Below are positions 51,926-60,178 of a stretch of 64,000 bases of DNA, in pieces. This DNA comes from Halovulum marinum. GTDB taxonomy: Bacteria > Pseudomonadota > Alphaproteobacteria > Rhodobacterales > Rhodobacteraceae. Position 1 is the stretch's first letter. Each line of letters begins with the position of its first letter. The notes under the pieces were generated by a model that worked only from the letters and a program-made list of their open reading frames with translations, did no database searches and was not told the origin of the DNA. Where the stretch lies: contig NZ_WIND01000018.1 of NCBI RefSeq assembly GCF_009697225.1, forward strand, positions 20,628 to 84,627. Reading direction: 5' to 3'. Both the position numbers and the translations under genes were made by a program.

Positions 51926-52552
51926 TCAGGCCGGCGCCGCGCGGCCGGCGGCGGCGGGTGCGGCACCACCGACGGCGCCGAAGGCGAGATCGCAGTAGAT
52001 CCGCTCGATCCGTTCGGGCGGCAGCCGGCCGCCGGCCCGGTACCAGGTGGTGATCCCGGTCAGCATCGCGATCAGCGCCAGGCTGGCGACGCGCGGATCC
52101 GCGACCCGGAACACCCCGGCGGCGACGCCGTCGTGCAGGATGTCCTCGACCACCTGCTCGTAGAGCCGGCGCAGCCGCTCGACCCGCAGGAAGTTCTCGT
52201 CGCTGAGGTTGCGCAGCTCCATGTACGAGATGAACACCTTGTCGACGCGCCGCAGGTGGTGGCGGATGTGGAACCGCACGAAGGTCTCCAGCCGCGTCGC
52301 CGGGTCGGCCTCGTCGCGCCGCGCCGCGTCCCAGGCCGCCAGCAGCTCCTCCATGTGCTCGATCAGCAGGTCGGCCAGCAGGCTTTGCTTGTCCGAGGTA
52401 TAAAGGTAAAGTGCCCCGGCCTGGACGCCCACTTCCTGTGCGATCTGGCGCATCGAGACCGCGGCATAGCCGTGCTCCGCGAACAGCCGCTGCGCCGCGG
52501 CCCGTATCTCGCGTGCGGTGCGCTCACCGCTGGAACCTGTGCGCCGTGCCAT
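51926..52552 (-). CDS. TetR/AcrR-family regulator
   Basis: A 208-residue repressor: HTH MRQIAQEVGVQAGALYLYTSDKQ near 35-60 and a TetR_C_17-like ligand domain (HHLRRVDKVFISYMELRNL) seen in acyl-CoA/fatty-acid-linked regulators. It resembles regulators of beta-oxidation or acyl-CoA metabolism, but the effector is unknown. A perfect inverted repeat lies 15 bp upstream of its ATG, suggesting autorepression. Confidence 0.9.
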   Translation of the reverse strand: MARRTGSSGERTAREIRAAAQRLFAEHGYAAVSMRQIAQEVGVQAGALYLYTSDKQSLLADLLIEHMEELLAAWDAARRDEADPATRLETFVRFHIRHHLRRVDKVFISYMELRNLSDENFLRVERLRRLYEQVVEDILHDGVAAGVFRVADPRVASLALIAMLTGITTWYRAGGRLPPERIERIYCDLAFGAVGGAAPAAAGRAAPA

Positions 52553-52566
52553 GACAATCACGTTAC

Positions 52567-52580
52567 TGAACGCTTGTTCA
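52567..52580. promoter_or_regulatory. Probable TetR operator
   Basis: TGAAC-GCTT-GTTCA, a perfect 5-bp inverted repeat with 4-bp spacer, 15 bp upstream of the TetR start. TGAACnnnnGTTCA-type sites are typical for this regulator group. It could also control the divergent cytochrome gene 157 bp away. Confidence 0.65.
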
Positions 52581-52736
52581 ATTGGCAAGCCGCCCTCCGC
52601 ATCGCCCTGTGTCAAAAGGGAAAACCCGCATTCACGCCCGCGTGAGCGGGTCTTTCAGGGGCCTTGGCCGGCGCGGCGGTCTGTCGCATGCTCCGCTGGG
52701 GAATATCGCCCAAACACATTTGACCGGAGTTCGCTG

Positions 52737-53195
52737 ATGCAGACCAAACGGATCCTTCCCGCCGTCATTGTCGCCGCCCTTCTGGGTTCCGCCAGCATGC
52801 TGCCTGCGGACGAGCACGATCCCGTCGAACAGCGCGAAGCCGCGATGAGGACGTTCGGCAAGTCCGCCAAGGCCATCGGCGACATGCTGAAAGGCGAGAC
52901 CGAGCTGGACGCCGGAGCCGCCAACGCGGCGATGGCCGAGATGCAGGCCGCCGCCGAGGGCCTGGGCGAGCTGTTCCCCGAGGGCACCGCCGGCGCCGGC
53001 GAGAACGAATTCGCCGCCGGCGAGAAGATCTGGACCGACCGCGCCGGGTTCGAGGCCACGCTGGCCGCGCTGCAGGAGGACATCGCCGCCGGGGTCGCGG
53101 CCAACCCGCAGAGCAAGGAAGAGATCGCCGCCGCGTTCGGCGCGATCGCCGAGAACTGCCAGACCTGCCACGAGACCTACCGCATCAAGAAGTAA
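52737..53195 (+). CDS. Cytochrome c'-type periplasmic protein
   Basis: A 152-residue exported protein with signal peptide (ILPAVIVAALLGSASML) and a single C-terminal heme site CQTCH (Cys141, Cys144, His145) in a helical, Ala/Glu-rich chain. This is the four-helix cytochrome c' (CytC_552/c' ) layout; such proteins bind NO or CO, or carry electrons. It is followed 9 bp later by a diheme cytochrome, so the two probably work together. Confidence 0.92.
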   Translation: MQTKRILPAVIVAALLGSASMLPADEHDPVEQREAAMRTFGKSAKAIGDMLKGETELDAGAANAAMAEMQAAAEGLGELFPEGTAGAGENEFAAGEKIWTDRAGFEATLAALQEDIAAGVAANPQSKEEIAAAFGAIAENCQTCHETYRIKK

Positions 53196-53204
53196 CGCCC
53201 CGCC

Positions 53205-54104
53205 ATGCGCCGCACGATCGCGGTCCTGGCCGGGCTGGCGGTGCTTGGCGCCGCCGGCTTCTGGTGGCTGACCCGCCCGGCGCGGGTCAGCGCCGCCGCC
53301 CTGCCCGCCCACCAGGCCGACGCCGAGGCCGGCCGGCTGGTGTTCACCGCCGGCGGCTGCACCTCGTGTCATGCCGCGCCGGGGGCCGAGGGCGACGCCA
53401 GGCTGGTGCTGTCCGGCGGGCTGCGCCTGGACAGCGACTTCGGCACCTTCCTGGCGCCGAACATCTCGCCGCACCCCGAGGCCGGCATCGGCGGCTGGAC
53501 CGAGGCGCAGTTCGTCACCGCGATGCGCCACGGCACCGCGCCCGACGGGCGGCACTACTACCCGGCGTTTCCCTACACCAGCTACGCGCGGATGACCGAC
53601 GCCGACCTGCTGGACCTGTTCGCGTACCTGCGCACGCTGCCGCCGTCGAACGTCGCCAGCCAGCCGCACGAGCTGGCGTTCCCGTTCACCGTCAGCCGCG
53701 GCATCGGGCTGTGGAAGATGCTGTACCTGGATCCCGCCCCGGTTCTGGCCGATCTCGCGGATCCGCAGCTCGAGCGCGGCCGCTACCTGGTCGAAGGACC
53801 GGGCCACTGCGGCGAGTGCCACACCCCGCGCAACGCCCTCGGCGGGCTGCGGCGCGACGCCTGGCTGGCCGGCGGGCCGAACCCGGACGGCAAGGGCAGG
53901 ATCCCGAACCTCACCCCCGCCGGGCTGGACTGGTCGGCCGGCGACATCGCCTATTACCTGGAAAGCGGCTTCACCCCCGAATTCGACAGCGCCGGCGGCG
54001 CCATGGTCGAGGTGATCCGCAACACCGCGCTGCTGCCGGCCGAGGACCGCGCGGCGATCGCCGCCTATCTGAAGGCGGTGCCGCCGGTCGCCCCGGACGG
54101 CTAG
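53205..54104 (+). CDS. Diheme c-type cytochrome
   Basis: A 299-residue membrane-anchored periplasmic protein with an uncleaved-looking N-terminal helix (AVLAGLAVLGAAGFWWL). Two cytochrome c domains have CTSCH (Cys52, Cys55, His56) and CGECH (Cys202, Cys205, His206). LAPNISPHPEAGIGGW and IPNLTPAG resemble the electron-accepting subunits of alcohol/gluconate dehydrogenases. It likely passes electrons from a periplasmic dehydrogenase or from the upstream cytochrome toward the respiratory chain. Confidence 0.92.
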   Translation: MRRTIAVLAGLAVLGAAGFWWLTRPARVSAAALPAHQADAEAGRLVFTAGGCTSCHAAPGAEGDARLVLSGGLRLDSDFGTFLAPNISPHPEAGIGGWTEAQFVTAMRHGTAPDGRHYYPAFPYTSYARMTDADLLDLFAYLRTLPPSNVASQPHELAFPFTVSRGIGLWKMLYLDPAPVLADLADPQLERGRYLVEGPGHCGECHTPRNALGGLRRDAWLAGGPNPDGKGRIPNLTPAGLDWSAGDIAYYLESGFTPEFDSAGGAMVEVIRNTALLPAEDRAAIAAYLKAVPPVAPDG

Positions 54105-54134
54105 GGGGCGGCGAGGGGCCGCCGCCCCCCGCGT

Positions 54135-54842
54135 TCACTCGCCGATCGCGAAGCTCATGGTGACGGTGGCGGTGACCTTCACCTCGCCCTCGGCCACCGG
54201 CACCGCGCCGCGCATCATGTCCGCTTCCATCGCCATCATCGGCATCGGACCGTCCTGCATCACCGGCTCGGAGATCGCCCGCACCGGGCCCAGAACCACG
54301 CCCGCCGCCTCGGCGTAAAGCTCGGCCTTGCGCATCGCGTCGGCCACCGCCTCGCGCCGGGCGGCGTCAAGGGCCTCGGCCGGATCCTGCAGGCCGAAGC
54401 TGAGCCCGCCCAGCGTGTTCGCGCCGTCGCTGACCACCGCGTCCAGCACGCCGCCGAGGCTGTCGAGCTGGCGGATGGTGACGCTGACCGTGTGGTTGGC
54501 GACGAAACCGACGATCGGCGGCTCGTCCAGGCCGCCGCCGTTCTGGCTGCGGCGGTCGTCGCGGCGCGGATAGAGCGACAGGTTGCCGGTCTGCATGTCG
54601 GCCTCGGCCACGCCCTGCTCGGCCAGCCGGGCCAGCACCGCGGCGGTGGCCTCGGAGTTCGCGTCCAGCGCCGCCGCGGCGGTCCCGGACTCGGTGGTGA
54701 CGCCGATCTGCACCTGCGCCATGTCGGGCGCGGCGGCGACCTCGCCCTCGCCGGTGACCTGGATCCGCGGCGGCGGCGGCTCCTGCGCCAGGGCAGGCAG
54801 GCTGAACGCCAGCAGGGCGAGCGGGATGAGGGAGCGCATCAT
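54135..54842 (-). CDS. SIMPL-domain (DUF541) periplasmic protein
   Basis: A 235-residue exported protein: signal peptide ending in FSLPALAQ, then a SIMPL domain (IQVTGEGEVAAAPDMAQVQI, ARREAVADAMRKAELYAEAAG, VTATVTMSFAI). Family members such as BP26/OMP28 and YggE form ring-like periplasmic assemblies linked to oxidative stress. It has a Met-rich stretch, MPMMAMEADMM, near the C-terminus. It converges on the diheme cytochrome gene. Confidence 0.92.
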   Translation of the reverse strand: MMRSLIPLALLAFSLPALAQEPPPPRIQVTGEGEVAAAPDMAQVQIGVTTESGTAAAALDANSEATAAVLARLAEQGVAEADMQTGNLSLYPRRDDRRSQNGGGLDEPPIVGFVANHTVSVTIRQLDSLGGVLDAVVSDGANTLGGLSFGLQDPAEALDAARREAVADAMRKAELYAEAAGVVLGPVRAISEPVMQDGPMPMMAMEADMMRGAVPVAEGEVKVTATVTMSFAIGE

Positions 54843-55143
54843 CAGGGTCCTCTTGCTGTCCGCGCCCGGGTTGGCGGGCGGGAAAGTGGTGTCCGGGCGT
54901 GACCGGCCGCCGGCCGGCGGCGGCGGCCGGCCCCGGCGCGAAACCGGCAACTGTCGTGGGTTCGCAGGTCTCGACGGCCCGCCACGCCCGCGGGCAATCT
55001 CCCGCGCGGCGACGGTATCGGGCTTCGCGCGGGCCGGCAACAGCGCCCGCGGCGGCGTCGGCGGCGCGGCGAAAACGCACCTTCGGCACGGTTTCGGACC
55101 AAAGCCCGTTTCCAGCGCGCGCCGCGGCGGCGATAACGGCGGG

Positions 55144-56523
55144 ATGGTCCCGACCGTCCGCCTTGCCGAACCCTGGCGCGGAATGCCGCTGGCCGCCAGG
55201 TTCGCGCTGGCGGGCGGCGTGGTGCTGACGCTGGCCGCGCTGGCGGTCGGCGCGGTGGTCACCGACCGGATCGAGCGGAGCGTGGTGCGCAACACCGCGC
55301 GCACCACGGCAGAGTACATGGACGCCTTCATCTCGCCGATCAGCCAGCAGCTGGCGGTGCACGAGACGCTGTCGCCGGGCGCCCGCCGCGCGCTGGACGA
55401 GGTGTTCACCGGCACACCGCTGGCCGACCGCATCGTGTCGTACAAGATCTGGCGCCCGGACGGGCAGGTGATCCAGGCGTCGGACCCGGATCTGATCGGC
55501 CGCCGCTTCGCGCCCAGCGCCGGCCTGCAGCGCGCCGCCACCGGCGAGGTGGTGGGCGAGTTCGAGCAGCTCGACGGCGAGGCCGAGGCCGAGGCCGCGC
55601 TGGGGCTGCCGCTGCTCGAGATCTACAGCCCGATCCGCGAGGTCTGGTCGGGCGAGGTGATCGCCGTGGCCGAATTCTACGAGGTCAACGAACGGCTGAA
55701 GGCCGATCTGGCGACGGCGCGGCTGATGACCTGGCTGACGGTGGCCGCCGTGGGCGCCGGCCTTGGCGGCGTGCTCTACCTGATCGTGCTTGGCGGCAGC
55801 CGCACCATCGAGGCGCAGCGGCGGGACCTGGACGTGCGGCTGCGCGAGCTGCGCACGCTGTCGGCGCGCAACCTGCAGCTGGCGCGCCGGGTGCGGCATG
55901 CGGCGGGCCGCGCCGCCGCCGGCACCGAGCAGTCGCTGCGCCGGATCGGCGCCGACCTGCACGACGGCCCGGCGCAATACCTGGCGTTCGCCGCGCTGCG
56001 GCTGGACGATCTGCGCGAGGCGCTGCCCGACGCCGCCGCCCGCGACGAGCTGGACGGCGTGAAGGACGCGATCGACCGGGCGATGGCCGAGGTGCGCGAG
56101 ATCTCGCGCGGGCTGATCCTGCCCGACATCGCCGGCCTGCCGCCCGGTCGGATCGCCGCCATGGCGGTCGAGGCGCACCGCTCGCGCACCGGCGAGACGG
56201 TGCGGACCCGGTGCGATTGCGCCGAAGCGCCCGAGATCGGCCAGGCGGCGCGGATCTGCCTCTACCGCTTCGTGCAGGAGGGGCTGAACAACGCCAGCCG
56301 CCATGCCGGCGGCGGCAGCACCGTGACGCTGTCCTGCGGCGACGGCGTGCTGAGCCTGACCGTTGCCGACACCGGCCCCGGCTTCGGATCCGAGCCGCGC
56401 TACGGCATGGGCCTGACCGGGCTGCGCGACCGGGTCGAAAGCCTGGGCGGCCAGTTCGCCGTCGCCACGCTGCCGGACGGCGGCGGCGCGATCCGCATGA
56501 CCCTCGAACCCGGAGTGTCCTGA
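55144..56523 (+). CDS. NarL-type sensor histidine kinase
   Basis: A 459-residue membrane kinase. Two transmembrane helices (about 17-40 and 195-220) flank a periplasmic sensor domain of about 155 residues. The HisKA_3 motif IGADLHDGPAQYLAFAALRL contains His273. The HATPase_c domain has VQEGLNNASRHAG (N box) and VADTGPGFG (G1). It is coupled to the response regulator by a TGATG overlap. The sensed signal is unknown; the neighbouring poly-Asp exported protein makes metal ions an option. Confidence 0.93.
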   Translation: MVPTVRLAEPWRGMPLAARFALAGGVVLTLAALAVGAVVTDRIERSVVRNTARTTAEYMDAFISPISQQLAVHETLSPGARRALDEVFTGTPLADRIVSYKIWRPDGQVIQASDPDLIGRRFAPSAGLQRAATGEVVGEFEQLDGEAEAEAALGLPLLEIYSPIREVWSGEVIAVAEFYEVNERLKADLATARLMTWLTVAAVGAGLGGVLYLIVLGGSRTIEAQRRDLDVRLRELRTLSARNLQLARRVRHAAGRAAAGTEQSLRRIGADLHDGPAQYLAFAALRLDDLREALPDAAARDELDGVKDAIDRAMAEVREISRGLILPDIAGLPPGRIAAMAVEAHRSRTGETVRTRCDCAEAPEIGQAARICLYRFVQEGLNNASRHAGGGSTVTLSCGDGVLSLTVADTGPGFGSEPRYGMGLTGLRDRVESLGGQFAVATLPDGGGAIRMTLEPGVS

Positions 56524-57170
56524 TGACCGAGACCCGCGTGGTGATCGCCGACGACCACCCCCTGTACCGCGAGGGCGTCGCCCGCAGCCTGGAGCAGAGC
56601 GGCCGCTACCGCGTCGTCGGCCAGGCCGCCTGCGGCCGCGACGCGGTCGAGATGGTCGAGGCGCTGCGCCCGCAACTGGTGCTGCTGGACCTGTCGATGC
56701 CCGACGGCGGGCACTGGGCGCTGACCCGCATCGCCGGCGCACCGGAGGCGCCGCTGGTGGCGATGCTGACGGTATCCGAGGACGACGACGCGGTGCTGGC
56801 GGCGCTGGGCGCGGGCGCGGCGGGCTATATCCTGAAGGGTGTCGGCTCGCGCGAGCTGGTGCGCATCCTCGACGATCTGACGGCCGGCCGCAGCTATGTC
56901 GCGCCGTCGCTGGCGGCCAAGGTGCTGACGCGGATGAACGCGCCGCGCCGCGGCCCGGCGCAGGCCTCGCCGCTGGACACGCTGACCCGCCGCGAGGAGG
57001 ACATCCTGCGCCTGGTCGCCGAGGGCAAGAGCAACAGGGAGGTCGGTCTTGCGCTCGACCTGAGGGAAAAGACCGTGAAGCACTACATGACCACGATCCT
57101 GCAGAAGCTTCAGGTCAGGAACCGTACCGAGGCGGCGCTGCTGGCGCAGACCCACTGGCACGGTTCCTGA
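56523..57170 (+). CDS. LuxR/NarL-family response regulator
   Basis: A 215-residue regulator: receiver domain with VIADDHPLYREGV, phospho-acceptor Asp56 in VLLDLSMPDG and Lys105 in YILKG; then a LuxR HTH, LTRREEDILRLVAEGKSNRE and TVKHYMTTILQKL. It overlaps the kinase gene by one base. Its stop lies 6 bp from the convergent stop of the poly-Asp gene. Confidence 0.95.
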   Translation: MTETRVVIADDHPLYREGVARSLEQSGRYRVVGQAACGRDAVEMVEALRPQLVLLDLSMPDGGHWALTRIAGAPEAPLVAMLTVSEDDDAVLAALGAGAAGYILKGVGSRELVRILDDLTAGRSYVAPSLAAKVLTRMNAPRRGPAQASPLDTLTRREEDILRLVAEGKSNREVGLALDLREKTVKHYMTTILQKLQVRNRTEAALLAQTHWHGS

Positions 57171-57176
57171 TCCGGC

Positions 57177-57956
57177 TCAGCGCACCGCGCCGAACAGCCG
57201 GTCGCGGTCGGCCGGGCGCACCGGACGCTCGACGACAGTGCGGTTGAGCGCGTCCTTCAGCTCGTAGCGGCCGCCCTCGATCTCTTCCTTCCAGCCGTCG
57301 GTGTAGGTGATCTCGATGTTCCCGCCCGAGACCTCCAGCTTGGCGACGATGCCGCCGCCGTCGCGGGTGCCGTGCGGCCGCTCGCCGTCGACCGATCCGC
57401 CGGCCAGCCCGAACAGCGCCAGATCCGCGGCGGTCGCCGGGCGCTCCTCGATGGTGCGGCCGGTGGCGTCCTTGCGCTCGAAAATGCCGTTCTCGATCTC
57501 GATCTTGGTGCCGTCGCTCAGCCGCAGCTGCAGCCCGTCGTCGTCATTGTCGTCGCGCGCCTCGTCTTCGCGGTCATCATCATCGTCGTCATCGTCGTCA
57601 TCGTCATCGCCGTCGTTGTCATCGTCGTTGTCATCGTCGTCGTCATCGCTGTCGTCATCATCATCATCATCGTCGTCGTCGTCATCGCTGTCGTCATCGC
57701 TGTCGTCGTCGTCGTCGCCGTCATCGCTGTCGTCGTCGTCGTCGCCGTCATCGCTGTCGTCGTCGTCGTCGCCGCCGTCGTCGTCGTCGCCGTCATCGTC
57801 GTCGTCGCCGCCTTTCGCCAGCGCGAAGCCGGGCTTCAGACGCAGCCAGCCGTCGCCGTCATCGACGGGCAGCGAGTAGGGCAGCGCGGCGAGCAGGGTC
57901 GCGAGCGTCAGACAGGTGCCGCTGCGCAGCGCAGCTTTCACTGAAAGGGGGATCAT
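57177..57956 (-). CDS. Exported poly-aspartate protein with two C-terminal repeats
   Basis: A 259-residue protein. It has an N-terminal hydrophobic signal (residues 7-28), then a roughly 90-residue run at 51-140 that is almost pure Asp with occasional Ser, Gly, Asn. A C-terminal part contains two related repeats, LSDGTKIEIENGIFERKDATG (142-183) and YTDGWKEEIEGGRYELKDALN (217-256). Both end RTxxERPxxxADxxLFG. The Asp tract could bind many Ca2+ or other cations in the periplasm or outside. I do not recognise a family. The coding DNA is a GAY triplet tract, prone to length change. Confidence 0.85.
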   Translation of the reverse strand: MIPLSVKAALRSGTCLTLATLLAALPYSLPVDDGDGWLRLKPGFALAKGGDDDDDGDDDDGGDDDDDSDDGDDDDDSDDGDDDDDSDDDSDDDDDDDDDDDDSDDDDDDNDDDNDGDDDDDDDDDDDDREDEARDDNDDDGLQLRLSDGTKIEIENGIFERKDATGRTIEERPATAADLALFGLAGGSVDGERPHGTRDGGGIVAKLEVSGGNIEITYTDGWKEEIEGGRYELKDALNRTVVERPVRPADRDRLFGAVR

Positions 57957-58040
57957 CGGTCGTCTCCTTGTCTGGTGGTGCGGTCGAGCGGCATCGCGCC
58001 GCCGGTGGGCTCAGACAACCACGGATCCCGCGACCGCGGA

Positions 58041-58056
58041 CCGGACCAAGGTCCGG
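58041..58056. promoter_or_regulatory. 16-bp palindrome upstream of the poly-Asp and VOC genes
   Basis: CCGGACC-AA-GGTCCGG lies in the divergent gap, 85 bp upstream of the poly-Asp start and 112 bp upstream of the VOC start. It is a candidate operator, possibly for the neighbouring response regulator, although a GC-rich palindrome can occur by chance. Confidence 0.35.
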
Positions 58057-58167
58057 CGATCGCCGGGACTTCCGCCCGCCCGGTCCGGAACCCCGCTTGT
58101 CGATACCGGCCCGCAGGCTAGCTGTCGGACACGAGGCATCACCAAGGTCTGAACCGGAGGAGCTTGC

Positions 58168-58560
58168 ATGCCGGTCGAGTTCAATCACACGCTGGTCTGG
58201 GCAAGCGACCCGGCCGGTTCGGCAACCTTCCTGTCCCAGATCCTGGGGCTGCCGGAGCCACGGCGCTGGGGTCCGTTCCACATCGTCGAGACCGCCAACG
58301 GGGTGAACGTGGATTACGCCCGGCGCAGCGGCGCGGTGCATGGGCAGCACTATGCCTATCTGGTCAGCGAGGCGGACTTCGACGCGATCCAGGACAGGAT
58401 CCGCGCCCGCGGCCTGCCGTTCTGGGCCGACCCCGAACACAAGCTTGCCGGCGAGATCAACCGCCACGACGGCGGTCGCGGGCTGTATTTCGACGATCCC
58501 GACGGCCACAATCTGGAGGTGATCACCCGGCCCTACGGCAGCGGCGGGTGGGACCCCTAG
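58168..58560 (+). CDS. VOC-family (glyoxalase/dioxygenase fold) protein
   Basis: A 130-residue single VOC domain with paired beta-alpha-beta modules: FNHTLVWASDPAGSATFLSQ (His metal ligand), GQHYAYLVSEADFDAIQ, and GRGLYFDDPDGHNLEVITRP (Glu ligand). It belongs to the glyoxalase/bleomycin-resistance/ring-cleavage group; the reaction is unknown. CCGGAGGAG precedes the ATG. It is monocistronic. Confidence 0.9.
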   Translation: MPVEFNHTLVWASDPAGSATFLSQILGLPEPRRWGPFHIVETANGVNVDYARRSGAVHGQHYAYLVSEADFDAIQDRIRARGLPFWADPEHKLAGEINRHDGGRGLYFDDPDGHNLEVITRPYGSGGWDP

Positions 58561-59064
58561 GGCGCCGCGCAGGCGACGGTCGTCCGGCGGGCGTGTCAGT
58601 CACCGGCCAGACCGACGGGCGCCTGCCCCCGGGCCCGCTGGCCCGGCGCCCGCCGAACCCGCGCGTCGTCGGCGCGCGTTGCGGAGCCGACCAGCGGCGC
58701 ATCGCCTGCGTGTTCCGCCACCTGCACGCCGAGGCGGTCGTTTGACGGCCCGGCTGCCGAGGCGCAAACTTCCGGCACACCGCCCCCGGGCAAAGGCCGT
58801 CGCCGCGGCCGTCGCCACGCCGACTGGCTGCTCCTGCGGCGGGCGGGATGACGCCGGGCCCGGCGGGCGGGCCCTGGCGGCTTTCCCGAAGGTCCGGAGT
58901 CACGCGGCCAGCAGGTCCGGCGTCGCGACGACCTCACGCCCGAGGGCCTGCAGGTGGCCGTAAAATAGCGGCGCCTGAAGCTCGGGCGGACGGGGTCGGG
59001 CGCGGGATCGCCTGACGCAGGTGCGTGACGGCGCATCCTGGTTAGGGCCCGGGCCGCGGACCGT
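58561..59064. other. Gene-free stretch, one coding remnant
   Basis: In these 504 bp I see no gene with protein-like composition. On the minus strand a short tail, LQAPLFYGHLQALGREVVAT and then PDLLAA, ends at a TGA at 58900-58902 and looks like the C-terminus of a lost protein (about 58900-58987). The rest is featureless GC-rich DNA. Confidence 0.5.
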
Positions 59065-59985
59065 CTAGCGCGCCGCGCCTTCCGCCGGGCCGCGGCGGTC
59101 GGCGCCGGTCCTCGCCAGGCCGAGGATCCAGTTCCGGAACGCCTCGACTTCGCTGCGCGCGCCGACATCGTCGCGGGCGACGAGGTAGTACGCCTCCCGC
59201 ATCGGCAGGCGGTACTCGAACGGCGACACCAGCACCCTGCGGTCGATGAACGGGCGGGCGAAGCTTTCGTGGATCAGCGCCGCCCCGAAACCCGCCGCTA
59301 CCGTCTGCAGCGCGATCAGCGAGGAGTCCGCCTTCATCCACACCGGCGGCGCCGGAAAGTCGAGCCCGAAGCTGTGCGACAGCCGGCTCCACTCGACCTC
59401 CGAGCCGAGCACCGGAACGATGCCCGCCGCCAGCACCTCCTGGATCCGCGGCGCCGGACCGAAGCACCGCGCATGGTCGGGGTGGCAGACGACGGTGGCG
59501 ATCTCGTGGCCGAGCTGCCAGATGCCCTGTTCCTGCCAGCGGCCCGACCCGTGGCGGATGTCCAGATCGATCGCCTCGTCATCCATCCGGTCCGACCAGA
59601 CCGCCGTCGACAGGCAGATCTCGATATCCGGGTGCCGATCGCGGAATTCCTTCAGCCGCGGCGCGAGGATCAGCGTGGCATAGCTGATCGAGGCGCGGAC
59701 CCGCACCCTGCGCGTGCGCCGTACGGTGAACAGCCCCTCGGTTGCGTCCTGCATCTCGGTGAAGGACTTGCGGATCGGCACGGCATAGGCCTGGCCGATG
59801 TCGGTCAGCGCCACCCCGCGCGGCAACCGCTGGAACAGCTGGATGCCGAGATGATGCTCGAGCAGGCGGATCTGCTGGCTGACCGCCGCCGGCGTCAGGT
59901 TCAGCTCGGCCGCGGCGTCGGAAAAGCTTCGGTGGCGCGCGGCGGCCTCGAAGGCGCGAAGCCATGTAACATGGGGCAGTCGGAT
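59065..59985 (-). CDS. LysR-type regulator (GcvA-like) without a recognisable start codon
   Basis: About 306 residues. The HTH is complete in frame: LRAFEAAARHRSFSDAAAEL, then TPAAVSQQIRLLEHHLGIQL and FQRLPRGVALTDIGQAY. The effector domain covers SISYATLILAPRLKEFRDRH to the end. Upstream of LRAFEAA the frame has no ATG, GTG or TTG before a TAA near 60046; the first in-frame TTG (59826) would delete the HTH. A start at ATC 59985 or a nearby CTG is possible, or the start codon was lost. It is divergent from the GMC oxidoreductase gene, its likely target. Confidence 0.75.
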   Translation of the reverse strand: MRLPHVTWLRAFEAAARHRSFSDAAAELNLTPAAVSQQIRLLEHHLGIQLFQRLPRGVALTDIGQAYAVPIRKSFTEMQDATEGLFTVRRTRRVRVRASISYATLILAPRLKEFRDRHPDIEICLSTAVWSDRMDDEAIDLDIRHGSGRWQEQGIWQLGHEIATVVCHPDHARCFGPAPRIQEVLAAGIVPVLGSEVEWSRLSHSFGLDFPAPPVWMKADSSLIALQTVAAGFGAALIHESFARPFIDRRVLVSPFEYRLPMREAYYLVARDDVGARSEVEAFRNWILGLARTGADRRGPAEGAAR

Positions 59986-60178
59986 GGGACACCTGTACAG
60001 TCTGCGCGCCGGGCGACGGGGCCGGTTGCCGGATCTCGGCCGACATTAAGGCGCAGGCGGTTCGCGAGCGTCAAACTGAATCGCCCCTATGCGCCAAAAG
60101 CGGTTGCTTGCACGGGCGGGTGCCGGTGCGATGACATCGAGGTGCAACCACACAGTGCGCCGCGGAGCCTGCCTTGCC

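Noticed and set aside
58600..58960. Several Arg/Ala/Pro-rich frames on both strands
   Set aside because: No domain, no ribosome site and shadow-like composition; only a short C-terminal remnant near 58900-58987 looks protein-like.
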